Shown here one piece after another: positions 14,344 to 21,479 of a DNA stretch of 30,477 nt; position 1 is the stretch's first letter; each line of letters starts with the position of its first letter. The stretch lies in NCBI GenBank assembly GCA_030592165.1, contig JAUVKC010000003.1, positions 1-30,477 of the forward strand. The letters are read 5' to 3'. The notes beneath the pieces were generated by a model that saw nothing but the letters and a program-made list of their open reading frames with translations, had not been told where the DNA came from and searched no databases. Source of the DNA: Candidatus Buchananbacteria bacterium (GTDB taxonomy: Bacteria > Patescibacteriota > Patescibacteriia > CAIXNZ01). The position numbers and the translations under genes were made by a program.

Positions 14344-16116
14344 TTACTTTTCCAAATCTAATTTTATATGTAATTCTTTTAATTGATCTGGTTCTGCTTC
14401 ATGAGGTGCGTCAAGCATTACATCCAGTCCTTGACCATTTTTCGGGAAAGCATAAATATCACGAATAGAATCCCAGTCATTAATGGTCATTAACAGACGA
14501 TCAATACCAGGAGCATTACCTCCATGAGGCGGAGCTCCATATTCAAAAGCTTTAATCATATGACCAAATTTTTTATCAACATCTTCTTTTGAATATCCAG
14601 CTATTTCAAAAGCTTTATACATAATCTTTGGATCATGGTTTCTAATAGCCCCACTTGTTAATTCAAATCCATTTAAAGCTAAATCGTATTGATAAGCCAA
14701 AATATCTAAAGGATCCTGAGTTTCTAAAGCTTTCATACCGCCTTGAGGCATTGAAAACGGATTATGCGCAAAATCAATCCTACCTTCTTCAATTTCAGAA
14801 TAATCATACATCGGAAAATCAGTAATCCATAACCAAGCAGCTTTATTTGGATCTTTTAAACCTAATCTTTTACCACACTCATTTCTGACAGCACCCAAGG
14901 ATTCACAAACTACACGCCATTTATCAGCTCCAAAAAATATAATATCACCAGGTTTAGCTTTAACTTGTTTTACTATTTTACCTGCCAAATCATCGCCTAA
15001 AAATTTAACAATCGGTGATTGTAATTCTTTGTCTTTAAGCACAATATAGGCCAAACCTTTGGCGTGATAAGTTTTCGCTATTTCAGTTAATTCATCTATT
15101 TCTTTACGAGAAAACTTTACCCCATCTTCAATTTTCAAAGCATGAACAACACCACCGTCTTTTATGGCATCTTTAAAAACAGAAAAACCACAATCCTTAA
15201 CTAAATCAGTAATTGGTTCTATTTCAAGTTCAAACCTCAAATCAGGTTTATCAGAACCATACTTATTCATTGAATCTTTCCAGGAAATTCTTGGGAAAGG
15301 ATATTGGATTACTTTTTTAGAACTATATTTTTCAGTTAACTCTTTTAATAACGGCTCTTGCATATTGAAAATATCTTCCTGATCAACAAAACTCATTTCC
15401 ATATCAAGCTGATAAAACTCACCAAAATGCCTATCCATTCGAGGATCTTCATCTCGAAAACAAGGCGCAATTTGGAAATAACGATCAACACCAGCAACCA
15501 TTAAAAGTTGTTTAAATTGCTGTGGAGCCTGAGGCAATGCATAAAACTTACCAGGATAAATCCGAGAAGGAACTAAAAAATCACGAGCACCTTCTGGAGA
15601 TGAACTGGCTAAAATTGGTGTTTGTACTTCTCTAAAATCATTTTTGTGAAAATAGGCTCTAATGTCCCTAATCATCAAATCACGAATCTTAAGCATTTCC
15701 TGTAACTTTGGGCGACGTAAATCAAGATAACGGTATTTCAAACGCAAATCTTCATTAACATCTTTATCTTGAGAAATTTCAAAAGGAGGAGTTTTTGCCT
15801 GGCTTAAAATTTTTATTTCAGAAATAGCTAATTCCACGTCACCTGTCTCTAAATTTTTATTAACCATTTCAGCTGGTCTAGCTAAAACTTCGCCAGTAAC
15901 TTGCAACACCCATTCAGACCGAACTTTATCAGCTTCACTCAAAGCTTCTTTGGAAACATCTGGATCAAATTTAATCTGCGTTAAACCATAACGATCCCGC
16001 AGATCAATAAAAATAATTCCACCATGATCACGTCTGGTGTTTACCCAGCCAGTTAAAGTAACTTTTTCACCGACTTCTTTTTTAGTTAATTCGCCACATG
16101 TATGTGTACGTACCAT
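14344..16116 (-). CDS. aspS: Aspartyl-tRNA synthetase (bacterial type)
   Basis: 590 aa, class II synthetase that attaches aspartate to tRNA-Asp. N-terminal anticodon-binding OB fold (GWVNTRRDHGGIIFIDLRDR), then class II motif 2 (CFRDEDPRMDRHFGEFYQLD), the GAD insertion typical of bacterial enzymes, and motif 3 (GGNAPGIDRLLM). The His in RRDHGG (about residue 34) matches non-discriminating bacterial AspRSs, where E. coli has Leu, so it may also aspartylate tRNA-Asn for GatCAB. No SD at the ATG. It is controlled by a T-box leader. Confidence 0.96.
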   Translation of the reverse strand: MVRTHTCGELTKKEVGEKVTLTGWVNTRRDHGGIIFIDLRDRYGLTQIKFDPDVSKEALSEADKVRSEWVLQVTGEVLARPAEMVNKNLETGDVELAISEIKILSQAKTPPFEISQDKDVNEDLRLKYRYLDLRRPKLQEMLKIRDLMIRDIRAYFHKNDFREVQTPILASSSPEGARDFLVPSRIYPGKFYALPQAPQQFKQLLMVAGVDRYFQIAPCFRDEDPRMDRHFGEFYQLDMEMSFVDQEDIFNMQEPLLKELTEKYSSKKVIQYPFPRISWKDSMNKYGSDKPDLRFELEIEPITDLVKDCGFSVFKDAIKDGGVVHALKIEDGVKFSRKEIDELTEIAKTYHAKGLAYIVLKDKELQSPIVKFLGDDLAGKIVKQVKAKPGDIIFFGADKWRVVCESLGAVRNECGKRLGLKDPNKAAWLWITDFPMYDYSEIEEGRIDFAHNPFSMPQGGMKALETQDPLDILAYQYDLALNGFELTSGAIRNHDPKIMYKAFEIAGYSKEDVDKKFGHMIKAFEYGAPPHGGNAPGIDRLLMTINDWDSIRDIYAFPKNGQGLDVMLDAPHEAEPDQLKELHIKLDLEK

Positions 16117-16139
16117 AAATTTTTAATTAATAATCAATT

Positions 16140-16370
16140 AAAAAACTCGTCTTCAAATCCATTACCTAATAAAAAAGTAATAGATTCAAGGACGAGATTT
16201 TCTCGCGGTACCACCTTGGTTTATTAAAATGCCATACTGAGGTTCTCGAAGTATACATTTTAATACACTCTTTATATCTTTTACGCAGATTCACGACGGG
16301 TTTTACTTGCTTACGCTTTCCTCCCGCACCTTGTTTGGTGTTTGCCAAACTCAAACGGTTTTGTATAGAT
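16140..16370 (-). promoter_or_regulatory. T-box riboswitch leader of aspS
   Basis: The minus strand carries the T-box AAGGTGGTACCGCGAGA (16217-16201). The antiterminator forms from AAGG/CCTT and CGAGA/TCTCG with the UGGU bulge between. The competing terminator is CTCGTCCTTGAATCTATTAC (16196-16177) paired with 16165-16146, then six T (16145-16140). A 10-bp helix (16265-16256 with 16231-16222) just before it looks like stem III. Stem I (16370 to about 16270) is unusual: AGTA is present but no GAC (Asp) triplet is seen upstream of the T-box. Uncharged tRNA should stabilise the antiterminator and switch on aspS. Confidence 0.88.
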
Positions 16371-16376
16371 AATATT

Positions 16377-16404
16377 ATTTTAACAAATATAAATATAATG
16401 TCAA
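16377..16404 (-). promoter_or_regulatory. Promoter of the aspS T-box transcript
   Basis: A perfect TTGACA (16404-16399), 16-bp spacer and TAAAAT (16382-16377) on the minus strand, predicting a start near 16370 and a leader of about 250 nt. Confidence 0.65.
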
Positions 16405-16412
16405 TAGAAAAA

Positions 16413-16437
16413 CCACCCGCCTAAACGAGTGGTTCAA
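16413..16437 (-). terminator. pyrE terminator
   Basis: Minus-strand hairpin AACCACTCG...CGGGTGGTT followed by five T, directly after the pyrE stop and before the T-box promoter. It separates the pyr block from aspS. Confidence 0.8.
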
Positions 16438-16440
16438 TTA

Positions 16441-17193
16441 TTAGCCTTTAGTTACCATAACCTTTGCAAGTGCCTCCCAATTATCTTTTGGCTTCCATAT
16501 AACATTCCCATCTTTAATGTTAGCAGAAACTTCAGAATCCTCCTGTTTGTACTGCAGAATCTTCTTCCTTACCAAGCTTATCACCGGTAAAAAATTATAT
16601 TCCGAATCAACTTCAAGAGACCTGTTCAGCAACGAAGCTATAGCTACTGGAACACCTCCCGCGCCACGTATAAGATCAAGCATCTTGTCTGTCGTACTGA
16701 AATTGTTAGTTACATCTTCAGTGATAGCCACTTTCTCTCCAGGATTTATTCCGTGACGTTTCCAGACAAGATCAGACTCTTCACGACCGTCTTTTGTTGC
16801 CATCTTGATGATTTTCTTTTCCATATAGACGAAACGTGCATCAAATATCCAGGCTAATATTTGAGCCCAGGCAATACCGCCCATTGGAGCACCGCAGAAA
16901 ACGTCTACTTCGTTAAGTATTTTTCTTTTTGGTCCTCGTTGAAGGTGAGATGCAAAATGAACAAGGACTTTAGGAAATTGTTCTGCCATTGAAAAATTAG
17001 CATAAACATCTCCAACGTATTGTTTGTCTTTATTTTTCCCGTACTTGCCAGCATAACCAACAAGAGATCCTATGCGTTTACCGTCTGCATCTTTTGGGCA
17101 TTCATAAAAACCATCACAGGCCTCTAAAACTTTTAACGGGTCTGAACCAAACAACTCCATTGCCTTTAACACTTTTCCCGGGATTTTTCCCAT
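16441..17193 (-). CDS. pyrE: Orotate phosphoribosyltransferase-like protein
   Basis: 250 aa. It would convert orotate and PRPP to orotidine 5'-phosphate, step 5 of UMP synthesis. The type I phosphoribosyltransferase PRPP loop appears as VAITEDVTNNFSTT (about 151-164): the two acidic residues are kept but the usual TTG is changed. DVFCGAPMGGIAWAQILAW resembles the dimer/substrate loop. It is longer than typical PyrE. The ATG has a textbook AAGGAGG 8 bp upstream, unlike the neighbouring core genes. The assignment leans on the adjacent pyrF, pyrK and pyrC sequences. Confidence 0.82.
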   Translation of the reverse strand: MGKIPGKVLKAMELFGSDPLKVLEACDGFYECPKDADGKRIGSLVGYAGKYGKNKDKQYVGDVYANFSMAEQFPKVLVHFASHLQRGPKRKILNEVDVFCGAPMGGIAWAQILAWIFDARFVYMEKKIIKMATKDGREESDLVWKRHGINPGEKVAITEDVTNNFSTTDKMLDLIRGAGGVPVAIASLLNRSLEVDSEYNFLPVISLVRKKILQYKQEDSEVSANIKDGNVIWKPKDNWEALAKVMVTKG

Positions 17194-17326
17194 TTCATTC
17201 CTCCTTTTTATTTTTAGGTTTTTTAAAACTTAAATCACCCCATAATGATTATTTACTTAAAATCAATTAACTCCACCTTAACAAATTACAAAAATAAGTC
17301 AAGCCCAAAACCCCAAAGCTAAGAGT

Positions 17327-17355
17327 GTCAGGAGCAGAGGCTCCAGACTACCCGT
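17327..17355. repeat. Hairpin plus CTACCCGT motif, second copy of the 14.2-kb motif
   Basis: GTC-A-GGAG/CTCC-A-GAC hairpin (17327-17348, loop CAGAGG) followed by TACCCGT. The leader at 14226-14254 has the same order: hairpin with loop CAGAGT, then CTACCCGT. Here it lies between the pyrF-remnant terminator and pyrE. The partner strand of the outer stem is missing. Confidence 0.4.
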
Positions 17356-17360
17356 ATTTT

Positions 17361-17657
17361 TTAAAAAAAAGGGATTCTCTTACGAGAATCCCTTATGGGT
17401 TTATTTTTTTCCACCGTTTTTTTAGCTTTTTCCTCCAAAGCTATGGCGATTTCCTCCAATGTTTTTTCAGTGGCCAGCCGTGGGTTAGACGCCTGGGTAA
17501 TCGGTCTGCCGATAATCACCCTATTCACTCCATTAATTATGGCCTCTTCTGATGTTACCACTCGTTTTTGATCATCCCCATCAACAACTGCCCATGCCGG
17601 CCGAATTCCAGGAGTGTTTAATGACAATGCTAATTCGGAACGTTTTTTTATGATATG
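17361..17657 (-). pseudogene. pyrF: C-terminal remnant of orotidine 5'-phosphate decarboxylase
   Basis: In the minus strand, SELALSLNTPGIRPAWAVVD, then DDQKRVVT and RVIIGRPITQASNP, match the last third of PyrF (the LVTPGIRP, DDQKRV and VIGRPI motifs). The catalytic DxKxxD region and about two thirds of the barrel are absent. The remnant overlaps the end of truncated pyrK in another frame. Its ORF lacks a sensible stop and runs through the terminator, with A7 tracts at 17402-17410 and 17644-17650 as possible slip sites. A functional decarboxylase is not possible from this segment. Confidence 0.85.
17363..17394 (-). terminator. Terminator at the end of the pyrF remnant
   Basis: A perfect 11-bp stem AAGGGATTCTC/GAGAATCCCTT (17369-17379, 17384-17394), loop of four, then eight T on the minus strand. 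The pyrF-remnant reading frame runs through it, a sign that the true stop was lost. Confidence 0.88.
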
Positions 17658-18210
17658 ATGAGAATAACTCAGTAATAAAACCCGGAAAACCAAAAGAACC
17701 ATCATCAGTCGCTATTTCAATGTTCGCTTCTGTGAAATACCTCAAAGGAATAATTTTATCTTTTGATTGATCACCATAAAAAAAGCTACACTTTCTACGT
17801 TGGTAAGCAGAAATCAATTTATCAAAGAGACAAAGAGGAGCAATCCCAATGCCTCCGCCAACTAACCACACTTCGTCATAATAACTTTCAGAAACAAAAC
17901 CATTACCCAATGGCCCCCAAACTTTTATTTTCATACCTTGTTTCAATTCACTTAAAAGTTCGAAGTTTTTTCCAACCGTTCTGACCATAATTGAAAAAAA
18001 ATTGCCAAAATTAGTATTGCTTGTCTTATAAAGACTAAAAGGCCTACTCAGACATGAACTCTGGGCCAATGGTGCAATACTAACAAATTGGCCTGGCAAA
18101 AATCGTCGTACATCAAAGGGACAAGATATTTCTATTTCAAAAACTTCTTTTGCCAATTGAATATTACGGGAAACTTCTGCCTCCCAGCATTCCATTTGCT
18201 GATCCGTCAT
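17581..18210 (-). pseudogene. pyrK: Truncated dihydroorotate dehydrogenase electron-transfer subunit
   Basis: Start set at 18210 (MTDQQMECWEAEV) because AAGGAGGATGAA precedes it; the frame is open further upstream without support. Ferredoxin-reductase-like motifs are present: FLPGQFVSIAP, LSRPFSLY (FAD), VWGPLGNGF, VWLVGGGIGIAPL (NAD), and IATDDGSFGFPGFITELF. After about FSSYHKK (17660) homology ends and the frame runs out in non-homologous residues to a TGA. The C-terminal cysteine cluster for the [2Fe-2S] centre is missing. The frame then overlaps pyrF-derived sequence. PyrD, its partner, is absent between them. Confidence 0.85.
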
Positions 18211-18233
18211 TTCATCCTCCTTTTCGTTATATT

Positions 18234-18257
18234 TTCCGCCAAAGGCGGACAGGCAGG
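18234..18257. repeat. GC-rich palindromic repeat upstream of pyrK
   Basis: TCCGCC-AAA-GGCGGA hairpin followed by CAGGCAGG, related to 7854-7866. It lies in the pyrC-pyrK gap. Confidence 0.45.
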
Positions 18258-18271
18258 ATGACACTAGGTAT

Positions 18272-18300
18272 AAAAAAACCGCTCGTTTACACGAGCGGTT
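18272..18300 (-). terminator. pyrC terminator
   Basis: A perfect 9-bp stem AACCGCTCG/CGAGCGGTT (18277-18285, 18292-18300), loop of six, T run on the minus strand, directly after the pyrC stop. Confidence 0.88.
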
Positions 18301-18307
18301 TAATTTT

Positions 18308-19636
18308 TTAAACCAATACTTCCCCATCCTTCATGACAATTTCACCATTATGGATAGTCATGATTGGCCAACCTTGAAGTCTTTTGCCTGCCCAGGGACA
18401 GTTGCGAGACTTACTGTAAAATTTACTGGGATCAACTTTTTTTCTTTGTTTGGGATCAATCACAGTTATGTCTGCGGCATAACCTGGCTCAATTTTACCT
18501 TTATTAACCGGATTTGTATCCATACCAAGAATCTTAGCCGGATTTATAGTCATTTTGGCAATCAAGTCAGAATAGCTAATTCTGCCAGCCTCAATTGCAT
18601 TATAAAATGCTGTAAACACAACTGGCACAGCTGTTTCTAAACCGATGATTCCAAATGGAGAATCTACCAATCCATGTGATTTTTCTTCAGGAGTATGAGG
18701 AGCGTGGTCTGTAGCAATTACATCAATCGTTCCATCAATAATGCCTTCTTTCAAAGCCAACTGATCAGCCGGCCCTCGCAAAGGAGGATTCATTTTACCA
18801 TTTGCTCCCAATCGAATAACGTCATGATCAGTTAAAGACAAATAATGGGGGCAGGTTTCAGCAGTAATTTTGACTCCATTTTTTTTGGCCTGACGAACAA
18901 GCTCAACTGACTCTTTACAACTAAGATGCTGTAAATGGATATGACAACCAGTTATCTCAGAAATCTGAATAGCAACATAAGTTGGATATATTTCAGCTTC
19001 TCTGGGGATTCCTTTTACTTTTAAATTCTGCGAAGTCTTACCCAAAGCCATAACACCATTATCAGAAATAGTAGTATCCTCTAGATGTAAAATTAAAGGA
19101 ACTTCGTGAAGCGCACAACGATAGGCCGCTTTTTCTAAAAGAATAAGATTGTTAAGACCGACACCGTCATCACTAAAAGCAAGGGCTCCGTTCCCGCGCA
19201 TGCGATAAAAATCAACAACCTGTTCTCCTCTTAGCCCATATGTAGCCGCGCAAACCTGAAAAAGATCAACTCCCTTTATCTTTTTCATCTCGAAATAATT
19301 TTTGTCAAAAACACTACGCATATCAATCACTGGATTAGTATTTGCCATGCAAAGTACAGTTGTAAACCCACCAGCAATAGCGGCTTTAGCACCTGAATCA
19401 AGATCTTCCTTATGTTCAAATCCAGGAGTACGAAAATGCACATGCATATCAATTAACCCAGGAATAACTAACTTACCTTTACAATTAATAAGTTTGTCAC
19501 AAATTCGTAATTCCCATGAAGTTGTATCATCCAATTTTGAAACAATATTACCTCTTATCAATAGGTCGGTAACCTTGTCTATTTTATTCCCAGAGTCAAT
19601 GACCCATCCACCTTGCAAAAGAATCTGTCTCATCAT
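18308..19636 (-). CDS. pyrC: Dihydroorotase
   Basis: 442 aa amidohydrolase that closes carbamoyl-aspartate to dihydroorotate, step 3 of pyrimidine synthesis. Metal and catalytic motifs: DMHVHFRTPG (H65, H67), CMANTNPV, LILHLEDT, IHLQHLSCKES, and ATDHAPHTPEEK. This is the Bacillus/Aquifex-type class I enzyme, and the length is normal. It starts MMRQ; the stop codon of the upstream small ORF overlaps its first ATG (ATGA), and AAGGAGG precedes it. It appears intact, unlike pyrK and pyrF. Confidence 0.94.
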   Translation of the reverse strand: MMRQILLQGGWVIDSGNKIDKVTDLLIRGNIVSKLDDTTSWELRICDKLINCKGKLVIPGLIDMHVHFRTPGFEHKEDLDSGAKAAIAGGFTTVLCMANTNPVIDMRSVFDKNYFEMKKIKGVDLFQVCAATYGLRGEQVVDFYRMRGNGALAFSDDGVGLNNLILLEKAAYRCALHEVPLILHLEDTTISDNGVMALGKTSQNLKVKGIPREAEIYPTYVAIQISEITGCHIHLQHLSCKESVELVRQAKKNGVKITAETCPHYLSLTDHDVIRLGANGKMNPPLRGPADQLALKEGIIDGTIDVIATDHAPHTPEEKSHGLVDSPFGIIGLETAVPVVFTAFYNAIEAGRISYSDLIAKMTINPAKILGMDTNPVNKGKIEPGYAADITVIDPKQRKKVDPSKFYSKSRNCPWAGKRLQGWPIMTIHNGEIVMKDGEVLV

Positions 19637-19761
19637 TGCCTCCTTATAGATTTTGAACGCAAGCCTGCATTTAAAGTTTTAAAAGTTTTACGTCTTTGTT
19701 TTTTTCTGTTATCCTGTTTCTTTTTGTCCTTTGAACGAGGACCTCCACGAGTTTTACCCAT
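19633..19761 (-). CDS. Small basic protein of unknown function (42 aa)
   Basis: Starts MGKTRGGPRSKDKKKQDNRK and ends RSKSIRRQ; about half the residues are Lys, Arg or Gln. The ATG is preceded by AAGGAG, and its TGA overlaps the pyrC start, which points to translational coupling. The pyrC SD lies inside it. It may be a nucleic-acid-binding peptide or chiefly a coupling leader for pyrC. I do not recognise a family. Confidence 0.55.
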   Translation of the reverse strand: MGKTRGGPRSKDKKKQDNRKKQRRKTFKTLNAGLRSKSIRRQ

Positions 19762-19780
19762 TTTTTTCTCCTTAAAAGTT

Positions 19781-19803
19781 AAAAAGGGGCAAATTATTGC
19801 CCC
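19781..19803 (-). terminator. Terminator between the 98-aa ORF and the 42-aa ORF
   Basis: A perfect 7-bp stem GGGGCAA/TTGCCCC (19786-19792, 19797-19803) with loop TAAT, followed by five T on the minus strand. An eight-C run on the + strand (19800-19807) overlaps one arm. Confidence 0.75.
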
Positions 19804-19812
19804 CCCCTATTT

Positions 19813-20109
19813 TCACAAGTTGAAACCTTTCATAAGCAGCTGGGTAAAACTACCCGCAATTGTAAACTCATGAAGGTGCAAAAATGCAGACCAGATAAGA
19901 TTATTTTCATTATATCGCCTGTTACAGCAGATATAAACTCTTTCAGGATTTATCTTGTTTTTTATAAATTCCAAAAGCTCATTTTCTTCTTCCTCAGTCA
20001 ACATTTGCCCATCTTGAAAATCAAATTTTATTACTGCATGATATTCGTCATGATCACCATACATGTAAGCAGCGGTGAGTTTAGCTTTCATTTTTTCAAT
20101 AATATTCAC
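19813..20109 (-). CDS. Hypothetical 98-aa protein
   Basis: GTG start with AAGGAGG 5 bp upstream. The middle is acidic (MLTEEEENELLEFIKNKINP), then VYICCNRRYNENNLIWSAFLHLHEF. No signal peptide or membrane span. It stands just after recO and shares the strong SD with the pyr genes, so it probably belongs to the same acquired block. Family not recognised. Confidence 0.6.
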   Translation of the reverse strand: MNIIEKMKAKLTAAYMYGDHDEYHAVIKFDFQDGQMLTEEEENELLEFIKNKINPERVYICCNRRYNENNLIWSAFLHLHEFTIAGSFTQLLMKGFNL

Positions 20110-20161
20110 AACTTCCTCCTTATGGTAAGTTTTTTCAACGTCCAGTTTCCTTTAAATGACC

Positions 20162-20938
20162 TTAGCAATATTTTCGCAAAGAGTCAAGTGATTTAATTGG
20201 CCATTCCGTATTAATTAAAATCAGTTTAAAAACCAGATTATTAAACTCATTTAAAATTTCTATGGGAAAATCAAAATCAATAATCTGTTTTAACTCCTTT
20301 TCTTCAATAAGCTTCATTAGCTTAATAACCTGATCAGAAACTTCAACACATTGCTCAAGCAAACATACTTTTTTACAATTTTCACAAACAAGACCTCCCT
20401 GAGAAAAATCAAATAAATTTTTTGGTAAAACAAGTCCCTGATGACAACTAATGCAACGATGTATCTGGGGAGCATAGCCATGTAAATCTAAAAATTTCAA
20501 AATACCTGCATTTACTAACATTAATAATCGCTGTTTATCATAATCATTAATTTTTTCATCTAAAACCTCAAATAAATTAACTAGTAACTCAAACATTTCA
20601 GCTGTCTCAGTTTTACCATGGATTAATGTATCGAAAACTTCAGACAAATAATTTATAGCATAAAAACCAAACAAAGTTTCTTCATTACGTAAATTTTCAT
20701 AAGGATTAATCAAATCAACATTAGCTAATTTATCAAAACCTTTTCCCTTGGCCGCCATAATTTTAATTAAATACAATGGTTCCATGTATGAATTAAGTTT
20801 GCTGGAAATTTTTTTAGTTCCCTTAGCTAAAAGGTCAATCTTGCCAAAGTCTTTTGTTAATATACAAAAAAGCCTATCATTTTCCTGATAGTCTCTTCGT
20901 TTTAAAATAATTCCAATTGTATTATATGTATTGGACAT
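20162..20938 (-). CDS. recO: DNA repair protein RecO
   Basis: 258 aa. N-terminal OB fold (GIILKRRDYQENDRLFCILT, LLAKGTKK), helical middle, and a zinc-binding CxxC...CxxC (CISCHQGL, CENCKK) at about 161-190. RecO loads RecA on SSB-coated single strands in the RecF pathway. No SD. Confidence 0.92.
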   Translation of the reverse strand: MSNTYNTIGIILKRRDYQENDRLFCILTKDFGKIDLLAKGTKKISSKLNSYMEPLYLIKIMAAKGKGFDKLANVDLINPYENLRNEETLFGFYAINYLSEVFDTLIHGKTETAEMFELLVNLFEVLDEKINDYDKQRLLMLVNAGILKFLDLHGYAPQIHRCISCHQGLVLPKNLFDFSQGGLVCENCKKVCLLEQCVEVSDQVIKLMKLIEEKELKQIIDFDFPIEILNEFNNLVFKLILINTEWPIKSLDSLRKYC

Positions 20939-20952
20939 AAGGGCTTAAATTA

Positions 20953-21074
20953 CAATAATCGAGCACCAAATAACAAACAAAATTCAATGACCAAAATTCA
21001 AAATTCCAAACTCTTGATTTTAACATTATAATTTAGAATCTAGAATTTGTTTGATATTTATTATTTGATTATTG
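20953..21074. repeat. Large imperfect inverted repeat between recO and ruvX
   Basis: The left arm (20953-20985, CAATAATCGAGCACCAAATA...) is imperfectly complementary to the right arm (21043-21074). The left arm also matches 7315-7344 in the parA leader region at about 28 of 30 positions. Noncoding, probably a dispersed repeat. Confidence 0.55.
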
Positions 21075-21091
21075 ATCATTATGTTGATTAT

Positions 21092-21478
21092 CTAACGTTC
21101 TAATTCATCAAGGTAACTTTGTAGTATCAACATCGCCGCTACATCATCATCAGCTTTTTTATTTTTCAAACCTTTTAATAGAGTTTGGGCAAGTGATGAA
21201 GTTAATTTTTCATCTTGAGTAATTATTTCAATATCAATTTCATTTTTTAATTTATCAATAAATCGCAAAACTGATTGATACTGCTTTGATTTATTACCTT
21301 GCAAACCTTCTGGCAGTCCAATAACAATTTTGTCAATTTTTTCATTTTGAATAATTTGGCTAATATTAGTCATTAAATCGCTATTATTTTCAATAACCTT
21401 AAAAGGGCTGGCGATACTTGTTTCAGCAGTAGCCAAGCCAATTTTTTTTTCACCGTAATCAATTGCTAAATATTTCAT
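21092..21478 (-). CDS. ruvX: RuvX/YqgF-family putative Holliday-junction resolvase / pre-16S rRNA nuclease
   Basis: 128 aa RNase H-like fold. Acidic motifs: LAIDYGEKKIGLA (D7), IVIGLPEGLQG, TQDEKLTS, and KKADDDVAAMLILQSYL. In E. coli the family matures the 5' end of 16S rRNA; it is also proposed to cut Holliday junctions. One base separates it from map. Confidence 0.92.
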   Translation of the reverse strand: MKYLAIDYGEKKIGLATAETSIASPFKVIENNSDLMTNISQIIQNEKIDKIVIGLPEGLQGNKSKQYQSVLRFIDKLKNEIDIEIITQDEKLTSSLAQTLLKGLKNKKADDDVAAMLILQSYLDELER

Positions 21479-21479
21479 A

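Noticed and set aside
16166..16354. 62-aa ORF on the minus strand
   Set aside because: It runs through the T-box leader (T-box motif, antiterminator, terminator); the RNA structure explains the sequence.
18211..18327. N-terminal extension of pyrK (MGKYWFKK...)
   Set aside because: It covers the pyrC terminator and a palindromic repeat; the SD-preceded ATG at 18210 matches the family start.
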